Notes: a model not told the origin generated them from the sequence alone. DNA of 64,000 nucleotides from Candidatus Gordonibacter avicola (GCA_019113915.1 DXGM01000035.1:175550-239549), one strand, 5' to 3'; shown: positions 1 to 8,857, counted from the first letter of the stretch. Program-made: numbers and translations.

Positions 1-19
1 CTGTTCGCGTCCAAACCAG

Positions 20-45
20 TTGCACAATGCGCGCAGTTTGTGCAA
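20..45. promoter_or_regulatory. Candidate operator, copy 1 (perfect palindrome)
   Basis: Two perfect 8-bp arms, TTGCACAA and TTGTGCAA, are separated by 10 bases. The same arms with the same spacing recur at 8744-8769 in front of the molybdoenzyme operon. The site is about 120 bp upstream of the TetR-like gene. Binding by that protein, and hence autoregulation, is inferred and not shown by the sequence. Confidence 0.7.
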
Positions 46-106
46 CGTCACGTATTCGTTCAAATAAACAGCGCCTTTCTTCGGCCCCGTCCCCTCGGAA
101 CCCTTC

Positions 107-112
107 TATACT
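107..112 (+). promoter_or_regulatory. Possible -10 element for the TetR-like gene
   Basis: TATACT lies 52 bp before the start codon. No good -35 hexamer is visible 16-18 bp upstream, so the promoter is weak or activator-dependent. The palindrome at 20-45 is upstream of it. Confidence 0.3.
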
Positions 113-163
113 GGTGACGTATCCTCCACGGCACCAGGTTTCATCGTTCAACAGGGGGCTGGT

Positions 164-775
164 ATGGACAATCAGTATGCGTCTTTGGGGTTCAACACCA
201 AGATGAAAATCGTCGAGGCGCTCGACGATCTGGCGCAACATACGTCTTTCGAGCGCGTGAGCATCCTCCAGATATGCGAGCGGGCAGACATTTCCCGCTC
301 AACGTTTTACCACCATTTCTGCGACAAGAACGCCGTACTACAGTGGCACGCGAGCGTGATCTACGAAGCGGGCATCGACCAGATTGGACGCACGCTTAAC
401 TGGTTCGAGGGTCACCTGCTCACCACACGCGGCACTGAGCGGTATAAAAACCTGTACTACCGAGCAGGGCACTCCACAGAATACGCGAGCATCAAACCAT
501 TTTATGTGCGGCACCGCATTGATACGCTAAAAGAAACGCTGACCGAATACCAGAATAAGCCGCTCACTCCCCTGCTCGAGTTCCAGATATGCGCGACAGC
601 CGCCGCAGAATCAGCCATGGCAAACCGACGCTACGCCGGTGAACTGGTGCTGCCCACGAAGGAGTTCTGCACCTACATGGCAAGTATCGTGCCTCGCGAA
701 CTGTACAACGCTCTGAAGGATCCCGTGCACCCACACGACGACCTGCCTCCCTTCTTCTTGGGCGGCGTCTGGTAA
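164..775 (+). CDS. TetR-like transcriptional regulator
   Basis: A 203-residue protein with an N-terminal helix-turn-helix. Residues about 31-60 read SILQICERADISRSTFYHHF, the usual TetR recognition-helix pattern ending in (S/T)FYHHF. The C-terminal half is a divergent helical ligand or dimerization domain I cannot assign to a named subfamily. Length is typical for TetR proteins. It is the only regulator gene next to the minus-strand catabolic operon at 898-8543. An identical palindrome occurs upstream of both units, so it probably controls the operon in response to an aromatic substrate. Whether it represses or activates cannot be read from sequence. The ligand is unknown. Confidence 0.85.
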   Translation: MDNQYASLGFNTKMKIVEALDDLAQHTSFERVSILQICERADISRSTFYHHFCDKNAVLQWHASVIYEAGIDQIGRTLNWFEGHLLTTRGTERYKNLYYRAGHSTEYASIKPFYVRHRIDTLKETLTEYQNKPLTPLLEFQICATAAAESAMANRRYAGELVLPTKEFCTYMASIVPRELYNALKDPVHPHDDLPPFFLGGVW

Positions 776-798
776 ACGGCGGCGCATCAGAGAAAACA

Positions 799-832
799 AG
801 AACAACGCCCGGTGTGCACCTGACGTTGTTCT
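799..832. terminator. Hairpin between convergent genes
   Basis: GAACAACG (800-807) pairs with CGTTGTTC (824-831). An inner GGTG/CACC stem lies at 811-820. It sits between the stop codons of the TetR-like gene (+) and the iron-sulfur subunit gene (-), so it may serve both. No long T run follows. Confidence 0.5.
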
Positions 833-897
833 CATTACAACTGAATTTATCGAATCTGCAAGCTTCGTGGTTATACCGGCGCGCTCATCAGTCCAAC

Positions 898-1974
898 CTA
901 CGCTTGTGCAACCGTTTTCTTGACCGCACATTCAGCCGCCTTCTGTTTGACGAGATCGGTCAGATCCGTCTTGCAGAATTGGCAACGAATGGAGCCAGCC
1001 TCGGCATTCGTGTTCATCTTCTTTCCGCAACCGGGACACACAACGGCAAAGTTTGCCGGTGTGGTGACCTTCGTGTTCATAGATGCGCGCAAACGGGCCC
1101 ACTTCTTCTCAGCTTCGGCACGCTGGGCACGGGCTGTCTCGGCTGCCGTCGGGCGAGCACTTCGGTCGTCGGTAAACTGCAGGGCAATGTCTCCCACGTA
1201 CCGATCAAGAACGCGCACGTCAACCGGCATCGACACGGCAGCGTAGCCGTCGGCGGTCACGTCGATACGATAGGAGTCAGCCTCCACCTGATCAAATTTG
1301 AAGTCGCCGAAATCGTCTGTCAGCATTTCTCGCACGGTACCTTCCGCGGAGGTCAGTCGCACGCATGCTCCGACAACCACCTCTTCCACCTCGGGGTCGA
1401 ACACCAAACCTGCAACGAAACGCTTTGGGTAATTCAGGTAGTACACGCGCGGGCCGGCACCGTCGAGTTCGGCGAGCGTAGTTGCAGCGCTTAGATCAAC
1501 CTCGCTTTCCTCGACGTAACGAAGCGCCTCGGTTGGGCAGGCATCTACGCAGCGTGGAACTTCCCAACCGTTGTCCAGCAAGTGGGCACAACCCGTGCAC
1601 TTCTGCGGCAGGTCGAGTTCCTCGTTGTAAAAAACGGCTCCCACCGGACACGCGTCAACCAACTCGCGCTTGCCCTTGGCCTTGTCGGGGTCGATGATCA
1701 CAAGGCCATCCTCACGGCGAAACACCGCCTCCGGAGCAGCCTTCATGCAAGCAGGATCTTCGCAGTGATTGCAGAGCCACGGAATGTATGACAACCGCAC
1801 CACCGGAACTTGGCCGCGCTCTTTTTCTTTAACCTTCATCCAGAACTGGCCTGTCAGAGGCTGCTCCTGCGAATAGGGAGGCCAAGGCTGGCCGCAGTGC
1901 TCATCTTTGCACGCCACCTGGCAGTTGTGACAGCCGTTGCACTTGTCGATGTCGACAACAAATACTTTACTCAT
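898..1974 (-). CDS. Transhydroxylase-type iron-sulfur beta subunit with C-terminal zinc ribbon
   Basis: A 358-residue electron-transfer partner of the Mo subunit encoded just upstream (3-bp gap). Ferredoxin-type cysteines are at 12/15/18/22, 68/71/76, 109, 126/129 and 142/146. The fourth cysteine of the second motif is absent (MKAAP), which by memory also holds for the beta subunit of Pelobacter pyrogallol-phloroglucinol transhydroxylase. The stretch CTGCAHLLD and the following layout also match that protein. Residues about 195-270 look like the family's carboxypeptidase-regulatory-like beta domain (DDFGDFKFD). Unlike the family member I recall, there is an extra tail with C313-x2-C316 and C331-x2-C334, a likely zinc ribbon. 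No export signal, so cytoplasmic. Last gene of the operon. Confidence 0.88.
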   Translation of the reverse strand: MSKVFVVDIDKCNGCHNCQVACKDEHCGQPWPPYSQEQPLTGQFWMKVKEKERGQVPVVRLSYIPWLCNHCEDPACMKAAPEAVFRREDGLVIIDPDKAKGKRELVDACPVGAVFYNEELDLPQKCTGCAHLLDNGWEVPRCVDACPTEALRYVEESEVDLSAATTLAELDGAGPRVYYLNYPKRFVAGLVFDPEVEEVVVGACVRLTSAEGTVREMLTDDFGDFKFDQVEADSYRIDVTADGYAAVSMPVDVRVLDRYVGDIALQFTDDRSARPTAAETARAQRAEAEKKWARLRASMNTKVTTPANFAVVCPGCGKKMNTNAEAGSIRCQFCKTDLTDLVKQKAAECAVKKTVAQA

Positions 1975-1977
1975 GCT

Positions 1978-4587
1978 CTATTCTCCTTTGACCAGATACG
2001 CTTCGGGAATTAGGCCCGTGGCGGGATCGTAGTCTCGCGCGAATTCTTCGGGGTAGCGCCGAGCCAACTCGAGCACGTCAACCTTCTCAATGCCCACAAG
2101 GAAGCTGTTGGTCACTTCTCCCGCGCAGTTTTCTGACGTGGTCTCAGGCGTACAGATAAGATTATTTGCACCTCCGCGATCAAGACCCTTGCGCCCGCCA
2201 ACAATAGCGTCGATACGCGAGCCATGGTCTTGGTACAGCACGCCAGGACGAATCCGCTCGGTCACATGCGCGGCACCAAGCACCTCCCCGCGCTCGTTAA
2301 ACAGTTTCACCACGTCATGGTGCTTAATGCCCAGGCGCTCGGCATCTACCGGATTGATCCAGACAGGTTCATACTTGTACCCGTCAGGCCCGGTGATCTT
2401 GCAGGTATCAATCTCGCGGAGCCAGGGTACGTCGTCGAGGTTCGCATGAACGCGCCAACGGGGATGGTTCGACATGAGCGGGAACGGGTACATCTTCGCC
2501 CGATCAGACGTGATGCGCTCGTGATGGCGATCCGTTTCCTCAATCCACTGCGGATAGGGCGCGCGTACCTTGTCATCGGGGAAGTACGAGGCCAGCACCG
2601 TGGAATAGTACTCAAGCTTGCCTGTTGGCGTGTCAAGAGGGTTGCCCACCGGGTCATCATGGAAAGCGATAAGGCCCGCAGGTTCGTCCTCCCAGCCCTC
2701 CACCACAGGCGAACACCAGAACCGCTGCTCTTTGAGTTCGTCGTAGGTGATACGGTCGGCAACGCCGCTCTCTTCGAAGCCTTTGCGTAAGCACGCTTCA
2801 CAATCCAGTCCATCGGTATAGCGCTCGAGCAGCCCCTCGTACACACCTCCGTACTGCTCCAATTTGCGGGCAACTTCGCACACAGTTTCGTATTCAGACT
2901 TTGCCTCGCCCACGCGATCGACCGCCTGTTCCTCAAGGTAGATCATCGCTGTTTGGCCGTTGTAATTGTCGCCGCTCAGGTCGGGGCACTCCATCATGGT
3001 AGCCGTGGGCAAGATGATATCGGCGAACAGGGTGTCATTCTCCATCCAGGGGTGCTGCATGACAATGCACTCCACATTCGGAGAGCGCAGCGCCTCTTCG
3101 AATTCGAAACCACCGTTCCAGCACGTCGACCAGCAGGGGGCATCCGACCAGATCATCTTCACGCCCTCGTGGCCAGGCAGGGGGAATTGAAACTTCTGGA
3201 GCTGATCCTCTTTCGAGTAGCCAGCAGCCGTGTGGCCATACCATTCAACCGTTGGGTTCAAAATAGCCTGCGGCAGCTTCGTCTTAGCGATAAACGACTC
3301 GCCCATATCCATATCGAAACCGTGATATACACTCTCGGTGGTTGGATACACCTCGCTGCGCGGAACCGGACTTTTGCTGGGCAGGTTGAACAGCGTCCAC
3401 TCGATGAACTGGAACTGGTTGGCGCCAGGCTTGCCTAGTGCCTGCATGCCCAAAAGCGCCACTTCCAAACGCGCCGGCTCATGCGAGAAACAGGAGCGAA
3501 TATAGCCGCCGCCGTTACAGTGCCCGATAGATACGTTCGACTTTGCCCAGTAGCGTGCAAGCGCCTTGATGGTATACGCCTTTACACCGCACTTCGCCTC
3601 AGCCCACTTTGGTGTCTTTGGCGTACCGTCTTCCAAGTTGCCCAGCACGTACTGCTCGAACCAATCGAAGCCGTCGGCATGGGTGGACAAGTACTCTTTG
3701 TCGTAGAGGTCCTCGGTCAGCCACACATACGCAATGGCCAGCTGAAGAGCCGCGTCGGTATTAGGAATGACAGGAATCCACTTGTCGGCGTGCACGGCAT
3801 TCGTATAGTTCACGTCCGGGCAAATGAAGATAGACTTCACACCAATCTCGTTGAACCAGTAGCACATGCGCGAGGGAAGCTGACCGCCCCACCCCCACGG
3901 TGTGGTCTCAGGATCAGCACCCCAGAACAGCACTGCGTCGCCGTGTTTCGTGATGTCCTGGAAGACACCGCTTTGGTATACGTTCTGACCAACGGGATCC
4001 ATGCCCCAGATCCACTTGGCTCCCCAGTACCAACCTTCCCAGCTGTCGGCGTTGCGTGCCTGAATCGTGCACCCACCCACAAGATTCAAAAGCGCTATCT
4101 GGCAGCCGTGCGACCCGCCGTAGTTCTTCGCCTCGCCGTGGCCTTCACCCTGACAATAGACAGAGTAGGGGCCATACGTCTCGTGGATGCGTTGTAGTTC
4201 AGCGGCGACCAAACTGGTAGCCTCATCCCAGCTGATACGCTCATATTTTGAGATGCCGCGGTTCTGCGGATTGCGCTCGCCGTTTGGATCCCAATCCACT
4301 CGTTTCATAGGATAGGGAATGCGATTCGGTGAGTACGTGCGCGTCTTGTAAGCCAAGCTGATGGGGGGCAGCAGTGTTTTGAAGCCGGGGTCGAACACGT
4401 GCCCATCCTTTTCGAGCGACCACATACGCAGTTCATCACGCGTGTAATGCTCGTCGAAGTGTACGGGCCTGATGCGGACAATCTTCCCGTCTTTCACGTC
4501 AACGTCTGCGGCGTTTGACGACAGCCCGAACCCGCAGAACCCAAGACTTTTCGTTGTTGTACGGTCGGCTATAGTTATCTTTGCCAT
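1978..4587 (-). CDS. Pyrogallol-phloroglucinol transhydroxylase-like molybdopterin catalytic subunit
   Basis: An 869-residue DMSO-reductase-superfamily protein. It shares with the transhydroxylase alpha subunit the stretches DPNGERNPQ, YERISWDEAT, NADSWEGWYWG, FADIILPA and DRGGANNLI. In the known enzyme the serine of the DSWEGW motif is a Mo ligand; here it is Ser182, next to Asp181, with His150 at the position of a proposed catalytic histidine. The N-terminus has no CxxC iron-sulfur motif and no twin-arginine signal, as in the cytoplasmic transhydroxylase. The expected chemistry is hydroxyl transfer or reductive removal on a polyphenol. The related catechol dehydroxylases of gut Eggerthellaceae are an alternative. 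It pairs with the beta subunit at 898-1974 and follows an MFS transporter gene. Confidence 0.88.
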   Translation of the reverse strand: MAKITIADRTTTKSLGFCGFGLSSNAADVDVKDGKIVRIRPVHFDEHYTRDELRMWSLEKDGHVFDPGFKTLLPPISLAYKTRTYSPNRIPYPMKRVDWDPNGERNPQNRGISKYERISWDEATSLVAAELQRIHETYGPYSVYCQGEGHGEAKNYGGSHGCQIALLNLVGGCTIQARNADSWEGWYWGAKWIWGMDPVGQNVYQSGVFQDITKHGDAVLFWGADPETTPWGWGGQLPSRMCYWFNEIGVKSIFICPDVNYTNAVHADKWIPVIPNTDAALQLAIAYVWLTEDLYDKEYLSTHADGFDWFEQYVLGNLEDGTPKTPKWAEAKCGVKAYTIKALARYWAKSNVSIGHCNGGGYIRSCFSHEPARLEVALLGMQALGKPGANQFQFIEWTLFNLPSKSPVPRSEVYPTTESVYHGFDMDMGESFIAKTKLPQAILNPTVEWYGHTAAGYSKEDQLQKFQFPLPGHEGVKMIWSDAPCWSTCWNGGFEFEEALRSPNVECIVMQHPWMENDTLFADIILPTATMMECPDLSGDNYNGQTAMIYLEEQAVDRVGEAKSEYETVCEVARKLEQYGGVYEGLLERYTDGLDCEACLRKGFEESGVADRITYDELKEQRFWCSPVVEGWEDEPAGLIAFHDDPVGNPLDTPTGKLEYYSTVLASYFPDDKVRAPYPQWIEETDRHHERITSDRAKMYPFPLMSNHPRWRVHANLDDVPWLREIDTCKITGPDGYKYEPVWINPVDAERLGIKHHDVVKLFNERGEVLGAAHVTERIRPGVLYQDHGSRIDAIVGGRKGLDRGGANNLICTPETTSENCAGEVTNSFLVGIEKVDVLELARRYPEEFARDYDPATGLIPEAYLVKGE

Positions 4588-4621
4588 AAGGTTTCTCCTT
4601 CTTGTAAGGTAGTGCGCGCAG

Positions 4622-5860
4622 CTATGCGGAGCGCGATACCGCTTCCAGTTCGGCTTCCTCTTCTTGATGAATCTTGCCTTTCAATCCTAGCTCGGGCGCC
4701 AGCATCATGGTGACGCCAGCCAAGATGACAGCCACACCGCAGTACACGAAGAACAGCGCCATATCACCGCCGCACAGCGGCGTAAGGATGAACGAAGGAA
4801 TGATGAACGCGGCCAGATTTTGGAAGAATGTCTGAATACCGCCAGCCGTGCCCATGTACTCTGGCTTGATAGTGGGTATCATTCCGACGGAGCCCTTGAT
4901 GAGCGCCACGTTTCCCCACGTCACGAACGCACCAATAAGGAAGAGCGGCAGACTGTAGTCGCCAACGGGCGCAACCCATGCTGCAATGAGCAGGGCGCTT
5001 CCCAAGAAGGAAGACACGGCCATGACGGGCTTAATACGCTTGATGAAATCAGCCACAGGACCAATGATCCAGTTTGAGGGCATGCCGCACAAATTGATGA
5101 GCGATGCCCATGCTGCCGCAGTCACAGGATCCAAGCCTTTACCTTGCAGGGCGATGGGCACATTGCCGGCGTATGAGGCGGAGGCCGTCATGGAAAACAC
5201 CATGGCAAGGCTCACCAATAAGAGCGTTTTGTTGCTGAGCACAGACTTCACGGCCGTCATGCTGTACTCGTCCTTCATAACCTCGACACCCTTCGGCATG
5301 CGCGCAAACGCAAACCAAATGATGCATGCCACGGCGAACACGACCGATGCTCCCGTGAATGCCGGCCCAAGGTCAGGCACCTGAGAGGCCACTCCCATTG
5401 CTACCGTTACGCCAACACCAGCGCCTGACACATACAGCGTCATAGCGGTAGTGACCTGCTTCTCACTAAACCATGCACGCAAGAACTTGACCGAGTTCGC
5501 ATTCATGCCGGCCAGGCCAATGCCCATGGCGAAGCAGCTTGCATACAGTGGCCAGAAGTCCGTGCAGAAGATACGAGCGATGGACGCCACAAGTGAAATA
5601 ACCATGCCGATACCCAGCACCTTGGTAACGCCGTACCGGTCGGCGAGCATCCCCATAGGAATAGAGAAGATGGCGCCGGTCAAGAAGCTGATCATGGTAA
5701 GCTGCACGAACAACTCCTGCGGGACGCCCCATTCGCCTATAAACACAGACGCGTAGGCACCCGGAATCATGAGTGCTCCCATGAGCGACGCATGCATGAG
5801 CCCGATACAAATAACAGCTATCCAACGCTTGGGCGAGAGTGCCTGTTCGTTCCCTTTCAT
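4622..5860 (-). CDS. MFS transporter, probably for the operon's substrate
   Basis: A 412-residue hydrophobic protein with about 12 membrane spans. The MFS loop motif GMLADRYGVTKVLG follows the second span (residues about 69-82). It lies inside the operon, 34 bp upstream of the transhydroxylase-like alpha subunit and 76 bp after the ferredoxin gene. MFS carriers are commonly encoded with catechol dehydroxylases in Eggerthella-type bacteria. Uptake of a phenolic acid or polyphenol is therefore inferred; the sequence does not show substrate or direction. Confidence 0.85.
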   Translation of the reverse strand: MKGNEQALSPKRWIAVICIGLMHASLMGALMIPGAYASVFIGEWGVPQELFVQLTMISFLTGAIFSIPMGMLADRYGVTKVLGIGMVISLVASIARIFCTDFWPLYASCFAMGIGLAGMNANSVKFLRAWFSEKQVTTAMTLYVSGAGVGVTVAMGVASQVPDLGPAFTGASVVFAVACIIWFAFARMPKGVEVMKDEYSMTAVKSVLSNKTLLLVSLAMVFSMTASASYAGNVPIALQGKGLDPVTAAAWASLINLCGMPSNWIIGPVADFIKRIKPVMAVSSFLGSALLIAAWVAPVGDYSLPLFLIGAFVTWGNVALIKGSVGMIPTIKPEYMGTAGGIQTFFQNLAAFIIPSFILTPLCGGDMALFFVYCGVAVILAGVTMMLAPELGLKGKIHQEEEAELEAVSRSA

Positions 5861-5936
5861 GGAAAACCTCCTTGTTGTGTTTGCGTTTCACGCGCGGGCG
5901 GCACGCGAGGTGCGTACCGCCTGATGACGCAGGGGC

Positions 5937-6269
5937 TTAGGGAAGGAAGATGACCGCCTTCTCGCCGATCTCGTCGGCAACCTTCGCCAGGTCTTCAAGT
6001 GTGCCGTAGCGCATGACTTTTGCCTGGCAGTGCTGCACGCACGAAGGCTCTTTACCCTGAGCCATACGATCTGCGCACAGGTCGCAGAGCTCGGTCGGCA
6101 CGGGCACACAGTTCCAGTGCCATGTTCCGTCAGGCAGCTGCCACGGGCCGTCTTCGGCCACCTTGATTCCCCATTTGCCCAGAGGGATGTCGTGCTCGTT
6201 CTTGCAGGCAATCTCGCACGAGTGACACCCGGAGCAGTATCGGTAGTCGATCAGTAGTCCGTTTTTCAT
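5937..6269 (-). CDS. Small ferredoxin-like subunit (two predicted [4Fe-4S] clusters)
   Basis: A 110-residue protein with C12-x2-C15-x2-C18-x3-C22 near the N-terminus and a second cysteine set (LCDLCADRMAQ then SCVQHC) in the middle. This is shorter than the four-cluster DmsB-type subunits. A good ribosome site (GGGAGG) precedes the ATG. It lies 15 bp after the molybdoenzyme gene at 6285-8543 and most likely delivers electrons to it. The pairing of a small ferredoxin with a Mo subunit resembles catechol dehydroxylase operons of Eggerthella and Gordonibacter. No signal peptide, so cytoplasmic. Confidence 0.85.
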   Translation of the reverse strand: MKNGLLIDYRYCSGCHSCEIACKNEHDIPLGKWGIKVAEDGPWQLPDGTWHWNCVPVPTELCDLCADRMAQGKEPSCVQHCQAKVMRYGTLEDLAKVADEIGEKAVIFLP

Positions 6270-6284
6270 GGCTGTTCCTCCCCT

Positions 6285-8543
6285 CTATTCGTCCGTCACT
6301 TTGTAGATGGCGCAGATATGGCACTTGAAGGTGTTGCCGAAGCCCAGCTTGCCAATAACCTTGTGCGGCATGATCATGTTTATGTTGGATTGCCGGAATC
6401 CAAAGAGGTTTGGTTCCTCGCCGTCCTGTTCGGGGAACCACCAGCCATGATGAGCATGCACCACACGCTCATGGATGCCCTCAGTGAGATGCGCGACCTG
6501 CTTCACGCGGCCGTTCTGATTCTCTATCCACACCCAGTCGCCCTCAGCGATTCCGAGACGAGCGGCCGCAACGGGGTTAATTTCCACCGTCGGCTGTGGA
6601 TCAATTTCGCGGAGACGATCAATCTGGCGGTGCTCGGAGTGGAACGACGTATACTTACGGCCTCCCGTTGTCAGCACGAAGGGGTATTGTTCAAACAGCT
6701 CGGGCGTGGAGTACGGGCTGAACGGTGGTTCCTGGAAGTAGGGCAGCGGGTCGTCACCAAACTGCTGGTAGGCGGTCGACCACAGCTCAATACGCCCAGT
6801 CTGTGTCATATAGCCTGGCTGACCATCGAAGCGCATGAGACCCTTCTCACACTTGCGGTACGTTTCCTCAGGCTGCACAACTACGTGCTCGCGAAGTTCC
6901 TCCCACGTCATATCTCCAGGCACTTCAACCTGCGTCATGTAGTCCTCCATGCTGGCGAACTGCTTCCAGTAATCGGGAAACATACGCTCGCCAATGCGCA
7001 TCATGAACTCGAGGTCACTCACACCCTCAACAACGTCAACTGCCTTGTTGCACGCACCCTCGAACGCCACGTTGAAGCCGTAGTGCGATTCGACGAGCGT
7101 GTTATGTTCGGCGAACGTCTTAAGGGGAAACACCAGGTCACACAAGGCCATAGTGGTGGGATTATGGAACAATTCGGTGGCAACACAAAACTCGAAGCTC
7201 TCCTTCATGGCTTCAAGCCAGCGCTCCTGCGCGGCCGTGATAGCACCGCCCACTAGGTTCGAACTCTGGAACACGCCCATGCGCAAACGGTAGGGCTGCT
7301 GCGTCTCAAGCGTGTCCAGCACCGAGTCCGGATGGTTCGTGGACATGAGTTGACACACGAAGGGAAATTCAGCGGCACCGATACGCTTCTCGAACAGCTC
7401 CGGCGTAACCGTGCCTGCCTCCATAGCACGATTGATCATGTCAACATTTGTGTCATCCTCAATGGGGAGGCCCAACGTGTTGCCTCCAGGAACGTCAAGG
7501 TTATCGGTGATGGCCATGAGTGCCAGCAAAGCCTGACCTACCTGGATGCCGTTTGGATTCTGGTCGACAGAAAGACCCCACCCGATGGCGCTATGTTTGC
7601 TCGTGGCGTACCTGCGTGCGGCCTCAACAATGAGGTCCTCATCTACCCAAGTAATTTCGGCAACTTTCGCTGGAGGGTACTCTTTCACGCGTTCGGCCAA
7701 TTCGGCGAAGCCATAGCACCACTTATCCACAGCGTCATGATCGTACAAATCTTCGGTGATGATGACGTTGAGCAGGCCGAGGGCGAGCGCTGCGTCGGTC
7801 CCCGGGCGCACTTGCAGATTGATCTCGGCACGCGTCCCGAGCCAGGTAATGCGCGGGTCAACACAGATAAGCTTCGTGCCACAGTTCTTCATGAGATCAA
7901 TGACCGCATGACCCCACAGGCCGTCAGCGTTTGATTTCAGCGGCTCCTTTCCCCACAGCATGATATATTTGGGCGCTTCCCAACCAGGATGGTTGTAGCG
8001 GTCGGGGTAGCGGGCCGCATAGTCAATCTCCGGGTAGCCGCCGCCCATGAGGTAGGCCATTGACGAAACGCGCGGCGCGTAGCATGCCCAACCGCTCTGG
8101 GCATAACAGGCGTTAGGCGTGCCAAAGCCCATGAACGCCAGTTCGTTGTGGTACTTCGTTGCCTCGCGACCCGTGCCACAAAACACAACAATGGACTCGG
8201 GACCGTACGTTTCGCTAAAGTAGCGAGTTTTTTCTTCCAAGAGGTCGAACGCCTCATCGAGCGCAATGCGCTCCCACGCGTCTTTGCCGCGGTCCTTCGG
8301 GTCACGCTTGAGGGGATACATTATGCGATCACGGTGATACATGACATCTTTAAGCGCCAGGCACCGTGGACACAGCGCACCCCTCGTGATCGGATGCTCG
8401 GGATCGCCCTCTACCTGCACAACCTTGCCATCCTTAACGTGCAACTGGATACCACACCCTACCGGATGACACCCCGGAGGCGACCAAGCGCAGGTTCGAA
8501 CGATTGTCTCACCGTTCTCTTCACGTTTCCATGGCTTACCCAT
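6285..8543 (-). CDS. Acetylene-hydratase/dehydroxylase-like molybdopterin oxidoreductase
   Basis: A 752-residue DMSO-reductase-superfamily protein. The N-terminal [4Fe-4S] site uses cysteines from C18, C25, C30 and C58/C61; the spacing is wider than the usual CxxCxxxC. Stretches such as GTDAALALGLLNVIITEDLYD and the RVKEYP..KVAEIT region resemble acetylene hydratase. However, the Asp found between the second and third cysteines of that enzyme is absent (CHPVGC), so hydratase activity is unlikely. C146 and C154 in ACYAQSGWACYAPR are candidate Mo ligands. There is no twin-arginine signal. As first gene of the operon, with a ferredoxin and an MFS carrier behind it, it is best called a putative reductive dehydroxylase or hydroxyl-transfer enzyme of unknown substrate. 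Confidence 0.85.
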   Translation of the reverse strand: MGKPWKREENGETIVRTCAWSPPGCHPVGCGIQLHVKDGKVVQVEGDPEHPITRGALCPRCLALKDVMYHRDRIMYPLKRDPKDRGKDAWERIALDEAFDLLEEKTRYFSETYGPESIVVFCGTGREATKYHNELAFMGFGTPNACYAQSGWACYAPRVSSMAYLMGGGYPEIDYAARYPDRYNHPGWEAPKYIMLWGKEPLKSNADGLWGHAVIDLMKNCGTKLICVDPRITWLGTRAEINLQVRPGTDAALALGLLNVIITEDLYDHDAVDKWCYGFAELAERVKEYPPAKVAEITWVDEDLIVEAARRYATSKHSAIGWGLSVDQNPNGIQVGQALLALMAITDNLDVPGGNTLGLPIEDDTNVDMINRAMEAGTVTPELFEKRIGAAEFPFVCQLMSTNHPDSVLDTLETQQPYRLRMGVFQSSNLVGGAITAAQERWLEAMKESFEFCVATELFHNPTTMALCDLVFPLKTFAEHNTLVESHYGFNVAFEGACNKAVDVVEGVSDLEFMMRIGERMFPDYWKQFASMEDYMTQVEVPGDMTWEELREHVVVQPEETYRKCEKGLMRFDGQPGYMTQTGRIELWSTAYQQFGDDPLPYFQEPPFSPYSTPELFEQYPFVLTTGGRKYTSFHSEHRQIDRLREIDPQPTVEINPVAAARLGIAEGDWVWIENQNGRVKQVAHLTEGIHERVVHAHHGWWFPEQDGEEPNLFGFRQSNINMIMPHKVIGKLGFGNTFKCHICAIYKVTDE

Positions 8544-8698
8544 ACGCTCACTTCCCTTCTTCTCGGTCCTCGTCTAAAACAGACGCGACCCCGTGGGAAG
8601 GACCTCCCGCCTCGTCATGCGAATCCGAGATGCCGATCGCGTCCTGAGGACGATGATAGAGAGGGGGAAATGGGCTCGTCGACCAACAGTCGCTCAGG

Positions 8699-8704
8699 CT
8701 TATA
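8699..8704 (-). promoter_or_regulatory. Possible -10 element of the catabolic operon
   Basis: Read on the minus strand this is TATAAG, about 155 bp before the molybdoenzyme start codon. The -35 position (TTATCC) is poor. The centre of the palindrome at 8744-8769 would lie near -64 relative to the inferred transcription start, a position more typical of activation than of simple repression. Confidence 0.35.
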
Positions 8705-8743
8705 CAAGGCCATAAGTCGATGGATAACCACTGTCAGAAGCGA

Positions 8744-8769
8744 TTGCACAATTCAGCCCGATTGTGCAA
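8744..8769. promoter_or_regulatory. Candidate operator, copy 2 (perfect palindrome)
   Basis: TTGCACAA and TTGTGCAA arms with a 10-bp spacer, identical in arms and spacing to 20-45. It lies between the divergent molybdoenzyme operon (-) and the cysteine-rich small gene (+). Its right edge is 5 bp from a possible -35 (TTGGTC, 8774-8779) for the plus-strand gene. Two exact copies bracketing one operon and its regulator make a true operator likely. Confidence 0.75.
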
Positions 8770-8857
8770 AGTCTTGGTCAGTTTCTGCGGGCGAAATACC
8801 AACGCCGAGATCTACTATTTGAGAGGCGGAAGAGGATGGACACGAAGGAGGGATAAC

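Noticed and set aside
6285..8543. Calling the first molybdoenzyme an acetylene hydratase
   Set aside because: Overall similarity is seen, but the catalytic Asp between the cluster cysteines is missing and the operon context points to aromatic metabolism.
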